Positions 24,954 through 33,706 of a stretch of DNA of 38,244 bases are shown one piece after another. Position 1 is the first letter of the stretch. Each line of letters opens with the position of its first letter. The stretch lies in NCBI GenBank assembly GCA_902727925.1, contig CACVAW010000018.1, forward strand, positions 1-38,244, written 5' to 3'. Origin of the DNA: an uncultured Campylobacterales bacterium (GTDB taxonomy: Bacteria; Campylobacterota; Campylobacteria; Campylobacterales; CACVAW01). Both the position numbers and the translations under genes were made by a program. Under the pieces are notes generated by a model. That model worked only from the letters and a program-made list of their open reading frames with translations. It did no database searches and had not been told where the DNA came from.

Positions 24954-25873
24954 TTTGCATCCTCTTTTATTGGATATTTGATTATCAGTGTATTGCCTTT
25001 GATATCTTTTTCCACAACTCTTAGTTTGTTGTCTTTTAATAATTTTATGTGTTTTTTTAGCCTAGCATCATCTGAAAAATTGAATTCAAAATCTATTGTT
25101 TCATCACTTTGTAAAATCCTAGTTATATAGTCTCCTTCTTTAAGACTCACGGCTAAGACTCTTTGAATGATATCTCTAATACGCATTTGTTTGTCTTCAA
25201 TTTTTTGATATTTTCTGATAATACTATCAAGTTCAAAATTTGTACTTGGAAGGTTATATTTTATTCTGATTTCATTTTGTTGTTCTTTTAAGTTACCAAG
25301 AAGTACCCTACTCGTTATTAAATGAGTTAATAATACAACACTAAGAATACCTAATGCAATTATAGACTTTTTAAATACCAAGTATTTTTTATCATCGATT
25401 TTCACATTGATAGTTTTTGATGATAATTTTTTTGTTTTAAGAATATTTGCAAGATGTCTTTGATTAGAACTCTCTTTTGTAACTGTTGTAATAAAACCTT
25501 CTATTGAAGTCAAAGTTTTATTTTCATTTACAAAAAGGTCTTGTTTTAACTTAGCAAATTCAATTTGAGCAAAATGAATTTTGTTTATTTGCTCTGAACT
25601 AATACCCAGACTTTCAAGTTTTTTGATAATTTGACTTTTGTCATATGCGATAAATACAAACTCTTCTTTACCTGATTTTATTACTTTGTATTCAAAATTA
25701 TGATTTTTACTCTCTTCTAAAAATAATGAAGAAGCTACTCTTTTAGCTTGAATTGATAGCTTGACAGGGATATTCTTTTTTTTATACCAATAATAATGAT
25801 CTGACAATACTACATTACAAATGCCTTCATATTTACCAATAACTTCATTTTTTGTTATAAAAATTGTTTGCAA
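24950..25873 (-). CDS. GspL-like type II secretion protein
   Basis: A 307-residue protein with an N-terminal cytoplasmic domain (about 1-170), one membrane helix (SIIALGILSVVLLTHLI, about 170-190) and a periplasmic domain with a coiled coil and an alpha/beta fold. This is the GspL layout, in which the cytoplasmic part docks GspE. First gene of the operon. The start appears to be TTG at 25873, since a stop lies just upstream in frame; AAGG lies about 10 bases before it. Sequence is divergent, and the call leans on context. Confidence 0.62.
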   Translation of the reverse strand: MQTIFITKNEVIGKYEGICNVVLSDHYYWYKKKNIPVKLSIQAKRVASSLFLEESKNHNFEYKVIKSGKEEFVFIAYDKSQIIKKLESLGISSEQINKIHFAQIEFAKLKQDLFVNENKTLTSIEGFITTVTKESSNQRHLANILKTKKLSSKTINVKIDDKKYLVFKKSIIALGILSVVLLTHLITSRVLLGNLKEQQNEIRIKYNLPSTNFELDSIIRKYQKIEDKQMRIRDIIQRVLAVSLKEGDYITRILQSDETIDFEFNFSDDARLKKHIKLLKDNKLRVVEKDIKGNTLIIKYPIKEDAK

Positions 25874-25954
25874 TACTCATATACCTTATATAGGGGACTT
25901 CTACAGTCTCGTTATTTTAAATAAATAAATTTGAATATTCTATCAAATCAATCT

Positions 25955-26995
25955 TCATAAAATCATCATAGCATCACCATAAGAGAAGAACTTATACTTC
26001 TTATCTGTAGCAATGTTGTATAACTCAAGTGCCTTATCAAGCCCTTCTTTACTTCCAACACTTGGAGTAAGAAAACTTGCTACTAACATAAGTAGAGTTG
26101 TACGAGGAAGATGAAAATTCGTGATAAGAAAATCAACTCTTTTTGGTAGGTTCATAGGATGCAAGAAGATATCAGCTTCACCCTTACTTATACCTGTTTT
26201 ATGATAATACTCTATAGTCCTAGCTACTGTAGTTCCAATAGCAAGTATTTTGGCATCACTATCAATGATTTTTTGTGATTTTTTGGGAACATCAAAAATC
26301 TCTTTATGTATTTGATAATCTTTTATATTATCTTTGTCCACACTCTTAAAAGTACCAGCTCCCACATGAAGAGTAAGATAATTTGTATCATATTTTTTTA
26401 CAAATTTTTCTAACAGCTCATCTGTGAAATGAAGCGACGCTGTAGGCGCAGCAACTGCTCCAATATTCTTAGCAAAAAGTGTTTGATAATCCTCTTCATC
26501 TTGAGTTTCATCTGCTCTTTTTATGTATGGAGGAAGTGGTATATGAGCAATTCGTTCAAGTATTTGGTTAAGTTCATAAAAATCAAGCTTCTTAGTCTCT
26601 TTTACGAACTCTACAATCCTTTGTCCATCTTCACGAAGTTCAAGAACCTCACACTCTAAATTCTCATCAAAAAATATCTTAGTCCCAACTTTAACTCGTC
26701 CTTTGATATATACACTGAACCTCAAAGTATTTGATAATGAATTAAGCAAAACTTCAACTTTACCACCACTTTGTTTTTTGCCATAAAGTCTTGCTTTAAT
26801 TACTTTTGTATCATTAAGAAATACTTTTGTACCCTCAGGTATGAAGTTGAGTATTTCACTAAAGGTAGTATGAGTAATAGTATCTTTATCCCTATCATAT
26901 ATCATAAGTTTTGCGCTATCTTTTGGACTTGCTGGATGAGTAGCTATGAGACTCTCATCCAGCTTATAATCATAGCTTTGAAGTAACTCAATCAT
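25955..26995 (-). CDS. queA: S-adenosylmethionine:tRNA ribosyltransferase-isomerase QueA
   Basis: A 346-residue enzyme that moves the ribosyl part of SAM to preQ1 in tRNA to make epoxyqueuosine. Landmarks are YDYKLDESLIATHPASPKDS, VFLNDTKVIKARLYGKK, HIPLPPYIKR, QTLFAKNIGAVAAPTASLHF, LTLHVGAGTFKSV and FLITNFHLPRTTLLMLVASF. Length is typical. The ATG overlaps the tatC stop as ATGA. Last gene of the polA-tatB-tatC-queA run. Confidence 0.97.
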   Translation of the reverse strand: MIELLQSYDYKLDESLIATHPASPKDSAKLMIYDRDKDTITHTTFSEILNFIPEGTKVFLNDTKVIKARLYGKKQSGGKVEVLLNSLSNTLRFSVYIKGRVKVGTKIFFDENLECEVLELREDGQRIVEFVKETKKLDFYELNQILERIAHIPLPPYIKRADETQDEEDYQTLFAKNIGAVAAPTASLHFTDELLEKFVKKYDTNYLTLHVGAGTFKSVDKDNIKDYQIHKEIFDVPKKSQKIIDSDAKILAIGTTVARTIEYYHKTGISKGEADIFLHPMNLPKRVDFLITNFHLPRTTLLMLVASFLTPSVGSKEGLDKALELYNIATDKKYKFFSYGDAMMIL

Positions 26996-27699
26996 TGATT
27001 TTTCTTAATAAATTTCAAAATCAGTACCGAAAACCCATAAAGCAAAATCATAGGTCCAGACATAAGAAACTGCGTGAATATATCAGGTGGAGTGAGTACT
27101 GCTGATAAAGCAAATATAATTACTATAGCGTATTTAAAGAATTTTATTAAACTCTTATCGTCAATAAGTCCCATAAATCCTAATACAGCACAAAATACAG
27201 GTAACTCAAAAGCAATTCCAAAACCAAAAAGTACTTTTGATATAAAGCTAATATATTTTGCAATAGATATCGTAGGCTCAGCTATAGATGCACCAAAGTT
27301 AAGTAAAAACTCCAATCCATAAGGAAGCACTATAAAATAACAAAAAACAATACCTAAGACAAACATCGCAGTAGAAAATAATGCAAAAGGAACAACCATC
27401 TTTTTTTCATTGTCATATAAGGCAGGTGATACAAAAAGCCAAATCTGAGCAAAAATAATAGGCAAAGACAAAATCAAAGCCGTAAAAATAGATACTTTTA
27501 ATGCTACAAAAAACTTCTCTTGAACCTCGATGGAGATAAGTTTAAGACCCAAATTCTCAACTGGAGCGATTAAAACATTAAGTAAACTCTCCCAAAAAAT
27601 AAAACAAAATAAGCTCAAAAGAATAATAGAAGCACAAGATACAATAAGCCTATAGCGAAGCTCTTTAATATGAGGTTTTAAATCTGCTAAAAAACTCAT
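26992..27699 (-). CDS. tatC: Sec-independent translocase TatC
   Basis: A 235-residue inner-membrane protein with six helices; it is the receptor for twin-arginine signal peptides. The N-terminus MSFLADLKPHIKELRYRL carries the conserved H-x-x-E-L-R-x-R segment, and LPIIFAQIWLFVSPALYDNEKK carries the first-periplasmic and cytoplasmic loop residues. LLFGFGIAFELPV-type signature present as VLFGFGIAFELPVF. It overlaps tatB and queA by 4 bases each. Confidence 0.97.
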   Translation of the reverse strand: MSFLADLKPHIKELRYRLIVSCASIILLSLFCFIFWESLLNVLIAPVENLGLKLISIEVQEKFFVALKVSIFTALILSLPIIFAQIWLFVSPALYDNEKKMVVPFALFSTAMFVLGIVFCYFIVLPYGLEFLLNFGASIAEPTISIAKYISFISKVLFGFGIAFELPVFCAVLGFMGLIDDKSLIKFFKYAIVIIFALSAVLTPPDIFTQFLMSGPMILLYGFSVLILKFIKKNQ

Positions 27700-27947
27700 T
27701 TTTTGTTTTTTCCCGTATTGCTAGGTAGTTCATTTTCTTCAATCAAGTCCTCTTCTATAAATTCATCTCTTAGGCTTTTGAGTTCTTCATCTTCTGTTAT
27801 ACTTCTTTTTAATTGATATAAACCTAATCTAATATCTTTAATAGTCTTAGCAAAACCTTTTATAGCACCTGGTAATTTCTCAGGTCCTAGAAATACTATT
27901 GCAATAACCATAATAATAAATATCTCACCAAAACTTAAACCAAACAC
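27696..27947 (-). CDS. tatB: Sec-independent translocase TatB
   Basis: An 83-residue protein with one N-terminal membrane helix (SFGEIFIIMVIAIVFLGPEK), the FLGPEKLP hinge and an amphipathic helix (GAIKGFAKTIKDI). The acidic residue early in the helix (Glu8) marks TatB rather than TatA. The C-terminal tail is charged. It lies 3 bases after polA and overlaps tatC. Confidence 0.92.
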   Translation of the reverse strand: MFGLSFGEIFIIMVIAIVFLGPEKLPGAIKGFAKTIKDIRLGLYQLKRSITEDEELKSLRDEFIEEDLIEENELPSNTGKNKK

Positions 27948-27950
27948 TAC

Positions 27951-30563
27951 CTATAAATCCTCTAGATCATACCAACTATTTCCTACTTTGGAAGAAACAG
28001 TAAGAGGTACTTTTAACTCAACAATATTTTGCATTATATTTTTAATTTTAACACTATACTCATCAATCATCTCTTCTTTTACTTCAAAGATAAGTTCATC
28101 ATGAATTTGAAGTAGCATTTTGATATCGTCACTATTTTTGTGTGTTGCATAAAACTCATTCATAGCCATCTTGATTATATCAGCTGCACTTCCTTGAAAT
28201 ATAGTATTAACACTATCTCTTAGATATGCTGCTTTTTGCATACCATTAGCATTATCAAAGTCAAATATTCTTTGTCTATTTATTAATGTATTTACATATC
28301 CATCTACTTGAACTTGTTGTTCTACTGAAGCTATATAATCCTTAACGGTAGCAAAACTCTCAAAGTATTTATCGATATAGCTTTTTGCATCTTTGATACT
28401 TACATTGATAGTACGAGCTAGTTTATTTGCACCCATACCGTATATCAAACCAAAGTTCACTGCTTTTGCTATACTTCTATTATTGCCCTCATCATTTCCA
28501 AATATGCTAATAGCTGTAGCAGAGTGAATATCTTTGTTATCATTAAAGGCTTTTAGAAGTGTAGGGTCTTTAGAAAAATGTGCGAGTAATCTAAGCTCTA
28601 TTTGAGAATAATCAAAAGCCAAAAGCTTATAACCCTCTTTTGCAATAAAAGCTTTTTTGATTTGTTTACCCATCTCTTTTCGTGTAGGTATGTTTTGTAA
28701 ATTCGGATTTTTGCTACTAAGTCTTCCTGTTACTGTACCAGTATGAAGATATGATGTATATATTCTTTTTCTTTCATCTTTATTTGCGTACTCAATTAGA
28801 GGTTTGATATATGTAGAATTTAGCTTTTGTAGTTCTCTATATTCAAGTATCAAACCAATAATCTCATGACTATCCTCAATATTAAGAAGTACACTTTCAT
28901 TTGTACTATATCCAGTTTTTGTTTTTTTGCCTGATTTTAATCCAAGAGTTTCAAAAAGTACAACGCCCAGTTGCTTAGTTGATTTGATATTAAACTCACC
29001 ACCTGCGAGTTCATATATACTAGAAGTGAGGCTTTTTAATGTCTCATCAATTTCGCTTCCAAGTGTTTGAAGTACATTTGTATCTATTTTTATTCCATTT
29101 TTTTGCATATCAAGAAGCACATATATAAAAGGTATTTCAATATCTTCTAATATCTTTTGCTTTGTATCACTAAGACCCAAAGTATTATAGAGCTTAAGTG
29201 TAAGCAAAGCATCTTCTGATGCATACATACAAGCATTTTTGATATCCACACTAGCAAAGCTCTCACCTGATTTTACTGTATTATTGAACTTAATGGTCTC
29301 ATGGTTAAAGTATTTTTTAGCCATACTATCAAGTGAATGACTACCCTCAGGATTAATAAGCCAAGAAGAGACCATAGTATCACTATGAATTTTAAAGTCA
29401 AGATTAAAGTTATGTCTAATTACTGCTAAATCATATTTGAGGTTTTGTCCTACAATTTTATGTTCAAAAAGTTTTTTTAAAAACTCTCTTGCATCATCTA
29501 AAGAGATTTGATTACCAACTCCTAGATAGCTATGCGCTATAGGTACATAGTAAGCATTTTTTTCATGAAAGCTAAATGAAAATCCAATGATATTAGCAAT
29601 CTTCACATCAAGTGAAGAGGTCTCAGTATCAAAAGCTACTATAGAATTTTCAGGAATTTTCAAGTCTTGTAACTTCTCTTTAGTATCTAGAAGTATAGAA
29701 TCAAACTTGATAGTAGGGACTACTTTTTTTATTCTCCTAGTAACTGCTTTGATATCATAGATATCTAATTCATCTTTGATACTTTCTACTGGGTCTTTCG
29801 GAAAAGCCATATCCTCATCTTCAATATCAATCTCAGTATCTTTTAATCCAACTAACTCATATGACATAAAAGCATTCTCTTTTGATTCTTGCAATAACAG
29901 TGCTGTTCTTTTATTTGGAATTAGACCTAGGTTCTCATAAATAGAGTGAAAACTACCAAAATCATCAAGAAGTTTTTTTGCGCCTTTTGCACCTATTCCT
30001 TTGACTCCTGGTATATTATCACTAGCATCTCCAAGGATTGAGAGATAGTCTCTTATTTGTGATGGCTTTACACCAAACTTTTCTATACATCCCTGTTCGT
30101 CTATAAGAGTACGAAGTCTTGGATTATATATTTGTATATTTTTATTTATAAGTTGATAGAGATCTTTATCATAAGTTACAACTTTGATTTTATACTCATC
30201 TTCATATCTCTGACACAAAGAATATATAATATCATCAGCTTCAAGATGGTCAACTTCAACAGTCATAAAACCCATCTTTTTAATAAAATCTATTGCTATA
30301 GGAAGTTGTACTTTTAGCTCATCAGGAGCTGGTTTTCTATTTGCTTTATAGTTAGGATCAATATCAAGCCTAAAGTTTCTTGTTTTTGAATCAAGTGCAA
30401 AAACTATACTATCAGTATCAAGTTCGCTTTGCAAGTTAGAAACAAAATTAATAAATCCAGTAAGAAGACCTGTAGGATGACCTGAGCTACTAACAAGTGG
30501 AGGAAGAGCATGATAAGAACTAAAGAAAAATCCAAATGTATCTATAATAGAAAGTGTCTTCAC
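27951..30563 (-). CDS. polA: DNA polymerase I
   Basis: An 870-residue repair and Okazaki-maturation polymerase with all three domains. The 5' nuclease domain shows FALDSKTRNFR, YKANRK, EVDHLEADDII and GIGAKGAKKLL. The 3'-5' exonuclease residues are present (FDTET, GQNLKYDL, YASED), so proofreading should be active. The polymerase motifs are FDYSQIELRLLAHFS (A), RSIAKAVNFGLIYGMG (B) and IHDELIFEV (C). Its ATG overlaps the upstream HExxH membrane protein gene by 4 bases. Confidence 0.97.
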   Translation of the reverse strand: MKTLSIIDTFGFFFSSYHALPPLVSSSGHPTGLLTGFINFVSNLQSELDTDSIVFALDSKTRNFRLDIDPNYKANRKPAPDELKVQLPIAIDFIKKMGFMTVEVDHLEADDIIYSLCQRYEDEYKIKVVTYDKDLYQLINKNIQIYNPRLRTLIDEQGCIEKFGVKPSQIRDYLSILGDASDNIPGVKGIGAKGAKKLLDDFGSFHSIYENLGLIPNKRTALLLQESKENAFMSYELVGLKDTEIDIEDEDMAFPKDPVESIKDELDIYDIKAVTRRIKKVVPTIKFDSILLDTKEKLQDLKIPENSIVAFDTETSSLDVKIANIIGFSFSFHEKNAYYVPIAHSYLGVGNQISLDDAREFLKKLFEHKIVGQNLKYDLAVIRHNFNLDFKIHSDTMVSSWLINPEGSHSLDSMAKKYFNHETIKFNNTVKSGESFASVDIKNACMYASEDALLTLKLYNTLGLSDTKQKILEDIEIPFIYVLLDMQKNGIKIDTNVLQTLGSEIDETLKSLTSSIYELAGGEFNIKSTKQLGVVLFETLGLKSGKKTKTGYSTNESVLLNIEDSHEIIGLILEYRELQKLNSTYIKPLIEYANKDERKRIYTSYLHTGTVTGRLSSKNPNLQNIPTRKEMGKQIKKAFIAKEGYKLLAFDYSQIELRLLAHFSKDPTLLKAFNDNKDIHSATAISIFGNDEGNNRSIAKAVNFGLIYGMGANKLARTINVSIKDAKSYIDKYFESFATVKDYIASVEQQVQVDGYVNTLINRQRIFDFDNANGMQKAAYLRDSVNTIFQGSAADIIKMAMNEFYATHKNSDDIKMLLQIHDELIFEVKEEMIDEYSVKIKNIMQNIVELKVPLTVSSKVGNSWYDLEDL

Positions 30564-31087
30564 AATAACCTTTCAATCAAAAAATATCCACCAATATAAC
30601 AAAGCACTACATAAAACACTATACCAGTAAAACTCGAACGCGCAACTTTAAAATCCTGCGATGATGGTATTGCACTTGTAATAGTAACTACAATTATAAA
30701 TAAATATAAAAAATAACTAAGAACGTTTTTTTCAAAGAAAACAAAAAAATACTTATCTATATAAAAAGCAAGAATCAAAAGTAAAAAAGGAGCAAATGCC
30801 GTAGGTATTGCGTTGTACCATTTCACATTACTAAACTGTACATGACCGAGCATATAACCATACTGAGTTTTTTGAGGTATTACAGAAAAAGCAAATGGTT
30901 TGGCATTGAGAATTGCACCCACAACAAAATGAGCTACTTCATGAAAAAAAACACCAAAGATATCAAAAATCCAAGCTGTAAAAATATTTTTATAAAACTT
31001 TCGTTGAAGAGAGTGTACAAGTAAAATCATAAAAGCAAATAATACAGGATTTCCTGTGATATAGTCTATGATTTCTACTGTACTCAT
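30560..31087 (-). CDS. Membrane HExxH protein, putative M50-like metalloprotease
   Basis: A 175-residue polytopic protein with about five hydrophobic stretches. FHEVAHF (His49, Glu50, His53) is a zinc metalloprotease motif placed inside or next to a membrane helix, and a later SSQDFKVA offers a possible third metal ligand. This is the general layout of site-2-type (M50) intramembrane proteases, but it lacks the usual NxxPxPPLDG motif and PDZ domain. It starts after the 31094-31127 terminator and overlaps polA by 4 bases, so it heads the polA-tat-queA operon. Substrate unknown. Confidence 0.6.
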   Translation of the reverse strand: MSTVEIIDYITGNPVLFAFMILLVHSLQRKFYKNIFTAWIFDIFGVFFHEVAHFVVGAILNAKPFAFSVIPQKTQYGYMLGHVQFSNVKWYNAIPTAFAPFLLLILAFYIDKYFFVFFEKNVLSYFLYLFIIVVTITSAIPSSQDFKVARSSFTGIVFYVVLCYIGGYFLIERLL

Positions 31088-31093
31088 ATTAAT

Positions 31094-31127
31094 CCAAAAA
31101 AGGGACTCTTCTAAAGATAGAAGAGTC
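31094..31127 (-). terminator. Intrinsic terminator of the tra-like operon
   Basis: GACTCTTCT (31104-31112) pairs with AGAAGAGTC (31119-31127) around a 6-nt loop. Read on the minus strand it is followed by CCTTTTTTGG, a U-tract. It sits just after the DsbC-like stop and separates the secreted operon from the polA group. Confidence 0.75.
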
Positions 31128-31135
31128 TTAAATTT

Positions 31136-31867
31136 TTAACGAAGAAGTGAAGGCCAAGAAACAAACTTACCATTACTATCAAACACTGTAGGTGTACCTT
31201 TTAGTCCAAGTGTATTAGCTATACCCTTATGTAAGTTAATCACTTTTGAATACTTAGCTTTTTGTTCTGCACTTAGAGGGTTTGTTCTCCACTGTCCATT
31301 TGAAAGAGCATCAAATTTTTCTTCATCTGTATCTTGAGCCATTGAATACATAGCTATATTTGCAGCATTCTTATGATTTGGTAATGGATAGAAGAAGAAA
31401 TATATAGTTGCACTCTCTCTAATCTCTACATTACTTTTAAGTTCAGATTCAAATCTCTTACAATATGGACACTCAGGATCAGTAAAAACATAATATTTTT
31501 TCTTACCAGTTCCATATTTAAAAGCTGCATATTTATCATATTTTTTCATATTTACAGGAATAATAAGCTCTTTACCAAACTTATCAAAACCTTTACCAAT
31601 TACACTAAGAGTATAATCTTTTGTTACAAAAGCATCAAAGTTTTGTTTTCTACCCTGAGCTGATCTTGCACTAAGAACTACTTGATGAAGTTCCCCTCTA
31701 TCTACTACTTTTTTGATTTCGATTCCAGGCTTTTGAAAAACCTTCATTGCTTTTATTCTTTCAACTGGACTTCTTGTATCACTATCTTGTTTTTTAGCAG
31801 GACTCTTAACACAACCTACAGATAATACAAGAACTGCACCTAGTACTAATAATTTTTTTATATTCAT
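31136..31867 (-). CDS. DsbC-like thiol-disulfide isomerase lipoprotein
   Basis: A 243-residue periplasmic protein. The signal peptide ends in LSVGC, a lipobox, so it is probably membrane-anchored. The thioredoxin fold carries the active site DPECPYCKRFE with Cys-Pro-Tyr-Cys, followed by FFFYPLPNHKNAANIA and the cis-proline loop LGLKGTPTVFDSNGK. An N-terminal DsbC-type dimerisation part (IEIKKVVDRGELHQVVLSAR) precedes it. Last gene of the operon behind TraF/TraH-like proteins; F-type systems commonly carry a DsbC for their cysteine-rich envelope proteins. Confidence 0.88.
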   Translation of the reverse strand: MNIKKLLVLGAVLVLSVGCVKSPAKKQDSDTRSPVERIKAMKVFQKPGIEIKKVVDRGELHQVVLSARSAQGRKQNFDAFVTKDYTLSVIGKGFDKFGKELIIPVNMKKYDKYAAFKYGTGKKKYYVFTDPECPYCKRFESELKSNVEIRESATIYFFFYPLPNHKNAANIAMYSMAQDTDEEKFDALSNGQWRTNPLSAEQKAKYSKVINLHKGIANTLGLKGTPTVFDSNGKFVSWPSLLR

Positions 31868-31899
31868 AATAAAATCCTTTTTTATTTCTTTAATAAAAC

Positions 31900-32469
31900 T
31901 TATCTTGTTCTTGGAGTGATAGTTGATACTCTTAGATATCTATTATCACCAATTTTTGCCCAACCATCAGTTATTTCACTAACATATACAGGCTCATCTT
32001 TTGGTAATACATCAATTACATTCTTTTTGTTGACTTTTGACTTACTTGATCTTACATTTACGTAATGTGCTGTAACTTTATAAGGCTTTAAGTTTATAAG
32101 CTTTTTATTATTTGCTGTTAATTCTATACTATTATTACTATCTTTTGATTTATCAACTTCACCAAAATATACAGGATCAAATATAGCGTCTACATTAGAT
32201 TTTTTTACTTTTACTATTTTTTTACTATCAAGTGCATCTTGATCTATAATAGCATCTTTGAACTGGGATTTTTCAGAACCCTCAGGAATATCACACACAG
32301 AGTTACTAGAAAGCGTATCTACTTGTGATTCAAGATTTTCTATCTTGTCTATTAATATAGAAACAGCTTTTTTAGTATGTACGTCATTTTTATATACATA
32401 CTTTTTAGTCCCACAACCTGATAATACAAGTACTGCTGATACTGCGATTAAACTTAATTTTATATACAA
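31900..32469 (-). CDS. SH3-domain lipoprotein
   Basis: A 189-residue lipoprotein with signal peptide and lipobox LVLSGCG. A short coiled coil (ILIDKIENLESQVDTL) and a linker rich in Lys, Asp and Asn follow. The C-terminal 60 residues form a bacterial SH3 domain (VTAHYVNVRSSKSK, VYVSEITDGWAKIGDNRYL), which often binds peptidoglycan. The start is TTG with AAGGAG 7 bases upstream. In size and lipoprotein nature it could take the place of TraV, but I see no direct similarity. Confidence 0.72.
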   Translation of the reverse strand: MYIKLSLIAVSAVLVLSGCGTKKYVYKNDVHTKKAVSILIDKIENLESQVDTLSSNSVCDIPEGSEKSQFKDAIIDQDALDSKKIVKVKKSNVDAIFDPVYFGEVDKSKDSNNSIELTANNKKLINLKPYKVTAHYVNVRSSKSKVNKKNVIDVLPKDEPVYVSEITDGWAKIGDNRYLRVSTITPRTR

Positions 32470-32486
32470 TTTGATTCTCCTTAAAG

Positions 32487-33014
32487 TTATTTTAATAACT
32501 TTTTATTTATATTTATATACTTTTCATATACTCTAGAAGCATACGCTCTGGATCTTTTTTTCGTAAAACTATGGTATTTTCCCACAGTATTCCAGTTCCA
32601 ACCATAACTACTTTTTAAGTTCATTAATATATCACAAGCCTTCTTATAAGATTGTGATAGATTGAAGTAATTTTCAATTTTTATTTTATGATAGTTATAA
32701 TTTATCTGAAAAGCTCCCAAATCAAGATTAGTGATACCAACCGATCTAAGGTATTTAAATATCTTAGTACACTTCTCTTTACTTTCACAATCAATACTTC
32801 TTTTATCTATAAACTTATTTTTATATTTTGAACGTACTTTTGAAGAATCTCTTGATTTGTTAAAAGATATCAAGAATGGATACCCAATACCTCTTTTTGG
32901 ATGTGCTTCAACACTAGCTATACTATAAAGAAGATTATATGATATATCACACTCACTACTTGCTTTTTTAGCAAATAGTAAGCTACTTAGTAGTATTAGT
33001 ATCGTTATTTTCAC
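32487..33014 (-). CDS. Lytic transglycosylase (VirB1/SLT-like)
   Basis: A 175-residue secreted protein (signal peptide MKITILILLSSLLFA, GTG start). The SLT-like fold shows LYSIASVEAHPKRGIGYPF, where Glu is the likely catalytic acid, then NLDLGAFQINYNYHK and YGWNWNTVGKYHSFTKKRSR. Such enzymes open peptidoglycan locally for type IV secretion assembly. Four to five cysteines may form disulfides. It overlaps the Sel1-repeat gene by 32 bases. Confidence 0.82.
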   Translation of the reverse strand: MKITILILLSSLLFAKKASSECDISYNLLYSIASVEAHPKRGIGYPFLISFNKSRDSSKVRSKYKNKFIDKRSIDCESKEKCTKIFKYLRSVGITNLDLGAFQINYNYHKIKIENYFNLSQSYKKACDILMNLKSSYGWNWNTVGKYHSFTKKRSRAYASRVYEKYININKKLLK

Positions 33015-33705
33015 TATTTGGAACTACCTCTACATAATCAGAATTAAAACACTCTCTTTTAATCTCAGGTGGAGTTTGAGAATTTAGACAAGCGATATTA
33101 AGATACATATTTGCTTTTCTTATATTCCCACGAGCTTTATAAAGATGAGCTAAATAAAACGCCCCTCTAAGAGACTTTTGGTTCACCGCAAGAGGTTCTA
33201 CATATCTTATAGCATTATTGACTGCTATATCTTCTTTAATAAAATGTTGAAGCACAACAGAACTAAACATCATTGCCATAATCAATCTTTGTTTTGGTGG
33301 TATTTTTTTTGCTTTTGTATCTTCAAATTTCACTATCTTTTCAAATGTTGCTAGTGCGTTAGCATGATTTTTCTCATTTAACTCAAGCATACCAAGATAT
33401 ATAGCAGAGTTTACAATACCATGTCTCACTCCAAGATCAAAAGCTTTTTTGGCCTTTTTAGAGTCTCTTTTTATATTAATATCACTTAGGTTATGGTCTC
33501 TCATATACAACCTACCCAAGAAATAAGTTGCATCATACTCCTCTATAGATATGAGTTTGAGAAGTTCAGTTTCTGTTCTTTTATAATCCGCAAGATTACT
33601 TATACCAGCGCTCAGATTCAAGTCATCTTCTTGATACTCTACAAATTCAGGACTTAATCCAAACAGTAAAGTACCAAAAACCAAAAAGCCAAATAATACT
33701 TTCAT
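32983..33705 (-). CDS. Secreted Sel1/TPR-repeat protein
   Basis: A 240-residue protein with signal peptide MKVLFGFLVFGTLLFG. The body is helical with Sel1/TPR-like repeats: YDATYFLGRLYMRDH, AKKAFDLGVRHGIVNSAIYL, NHANALATFEKIV, LRGAFYLAHLYKARGNIRKA. It likely acts as a periplasmic protein-interaction scaffold. The ATG is one base after the TraH-like stop and its end overlaps the transglycosylase start, placing it in the middle of the operon. Confidence 0.75.
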   Translation of the reverse strand: MKVLFGFLVFGTLLFGLSPEFVEYQEDDLNLSAGISNLADYKRTETELLKLISIEEYDATYFLGRLYMRDHNLSDINIKRDSKKAKKAFDLGVRHGIVNSAIYLGMLELNEKNHANALATFEKIVKFEDTKAKKIPPKQRLIMAMMFSSVVLQHFIKEDIAVNNAIRYVEPLAVNQKSLRGAFYLAHLYKARGNIRKANMYLNIACLNSQTPPEIKRECFNSDYVEVVPNSENNDTNTTK

Positions 33706-33706
33706 A

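Noticed and set aside
29615-29640. GAGGTCTCA-like word as another MITE end
   Set aside because: Only the short core matches, it lies within intact polA, and there is no partner end or TATTCA extension.
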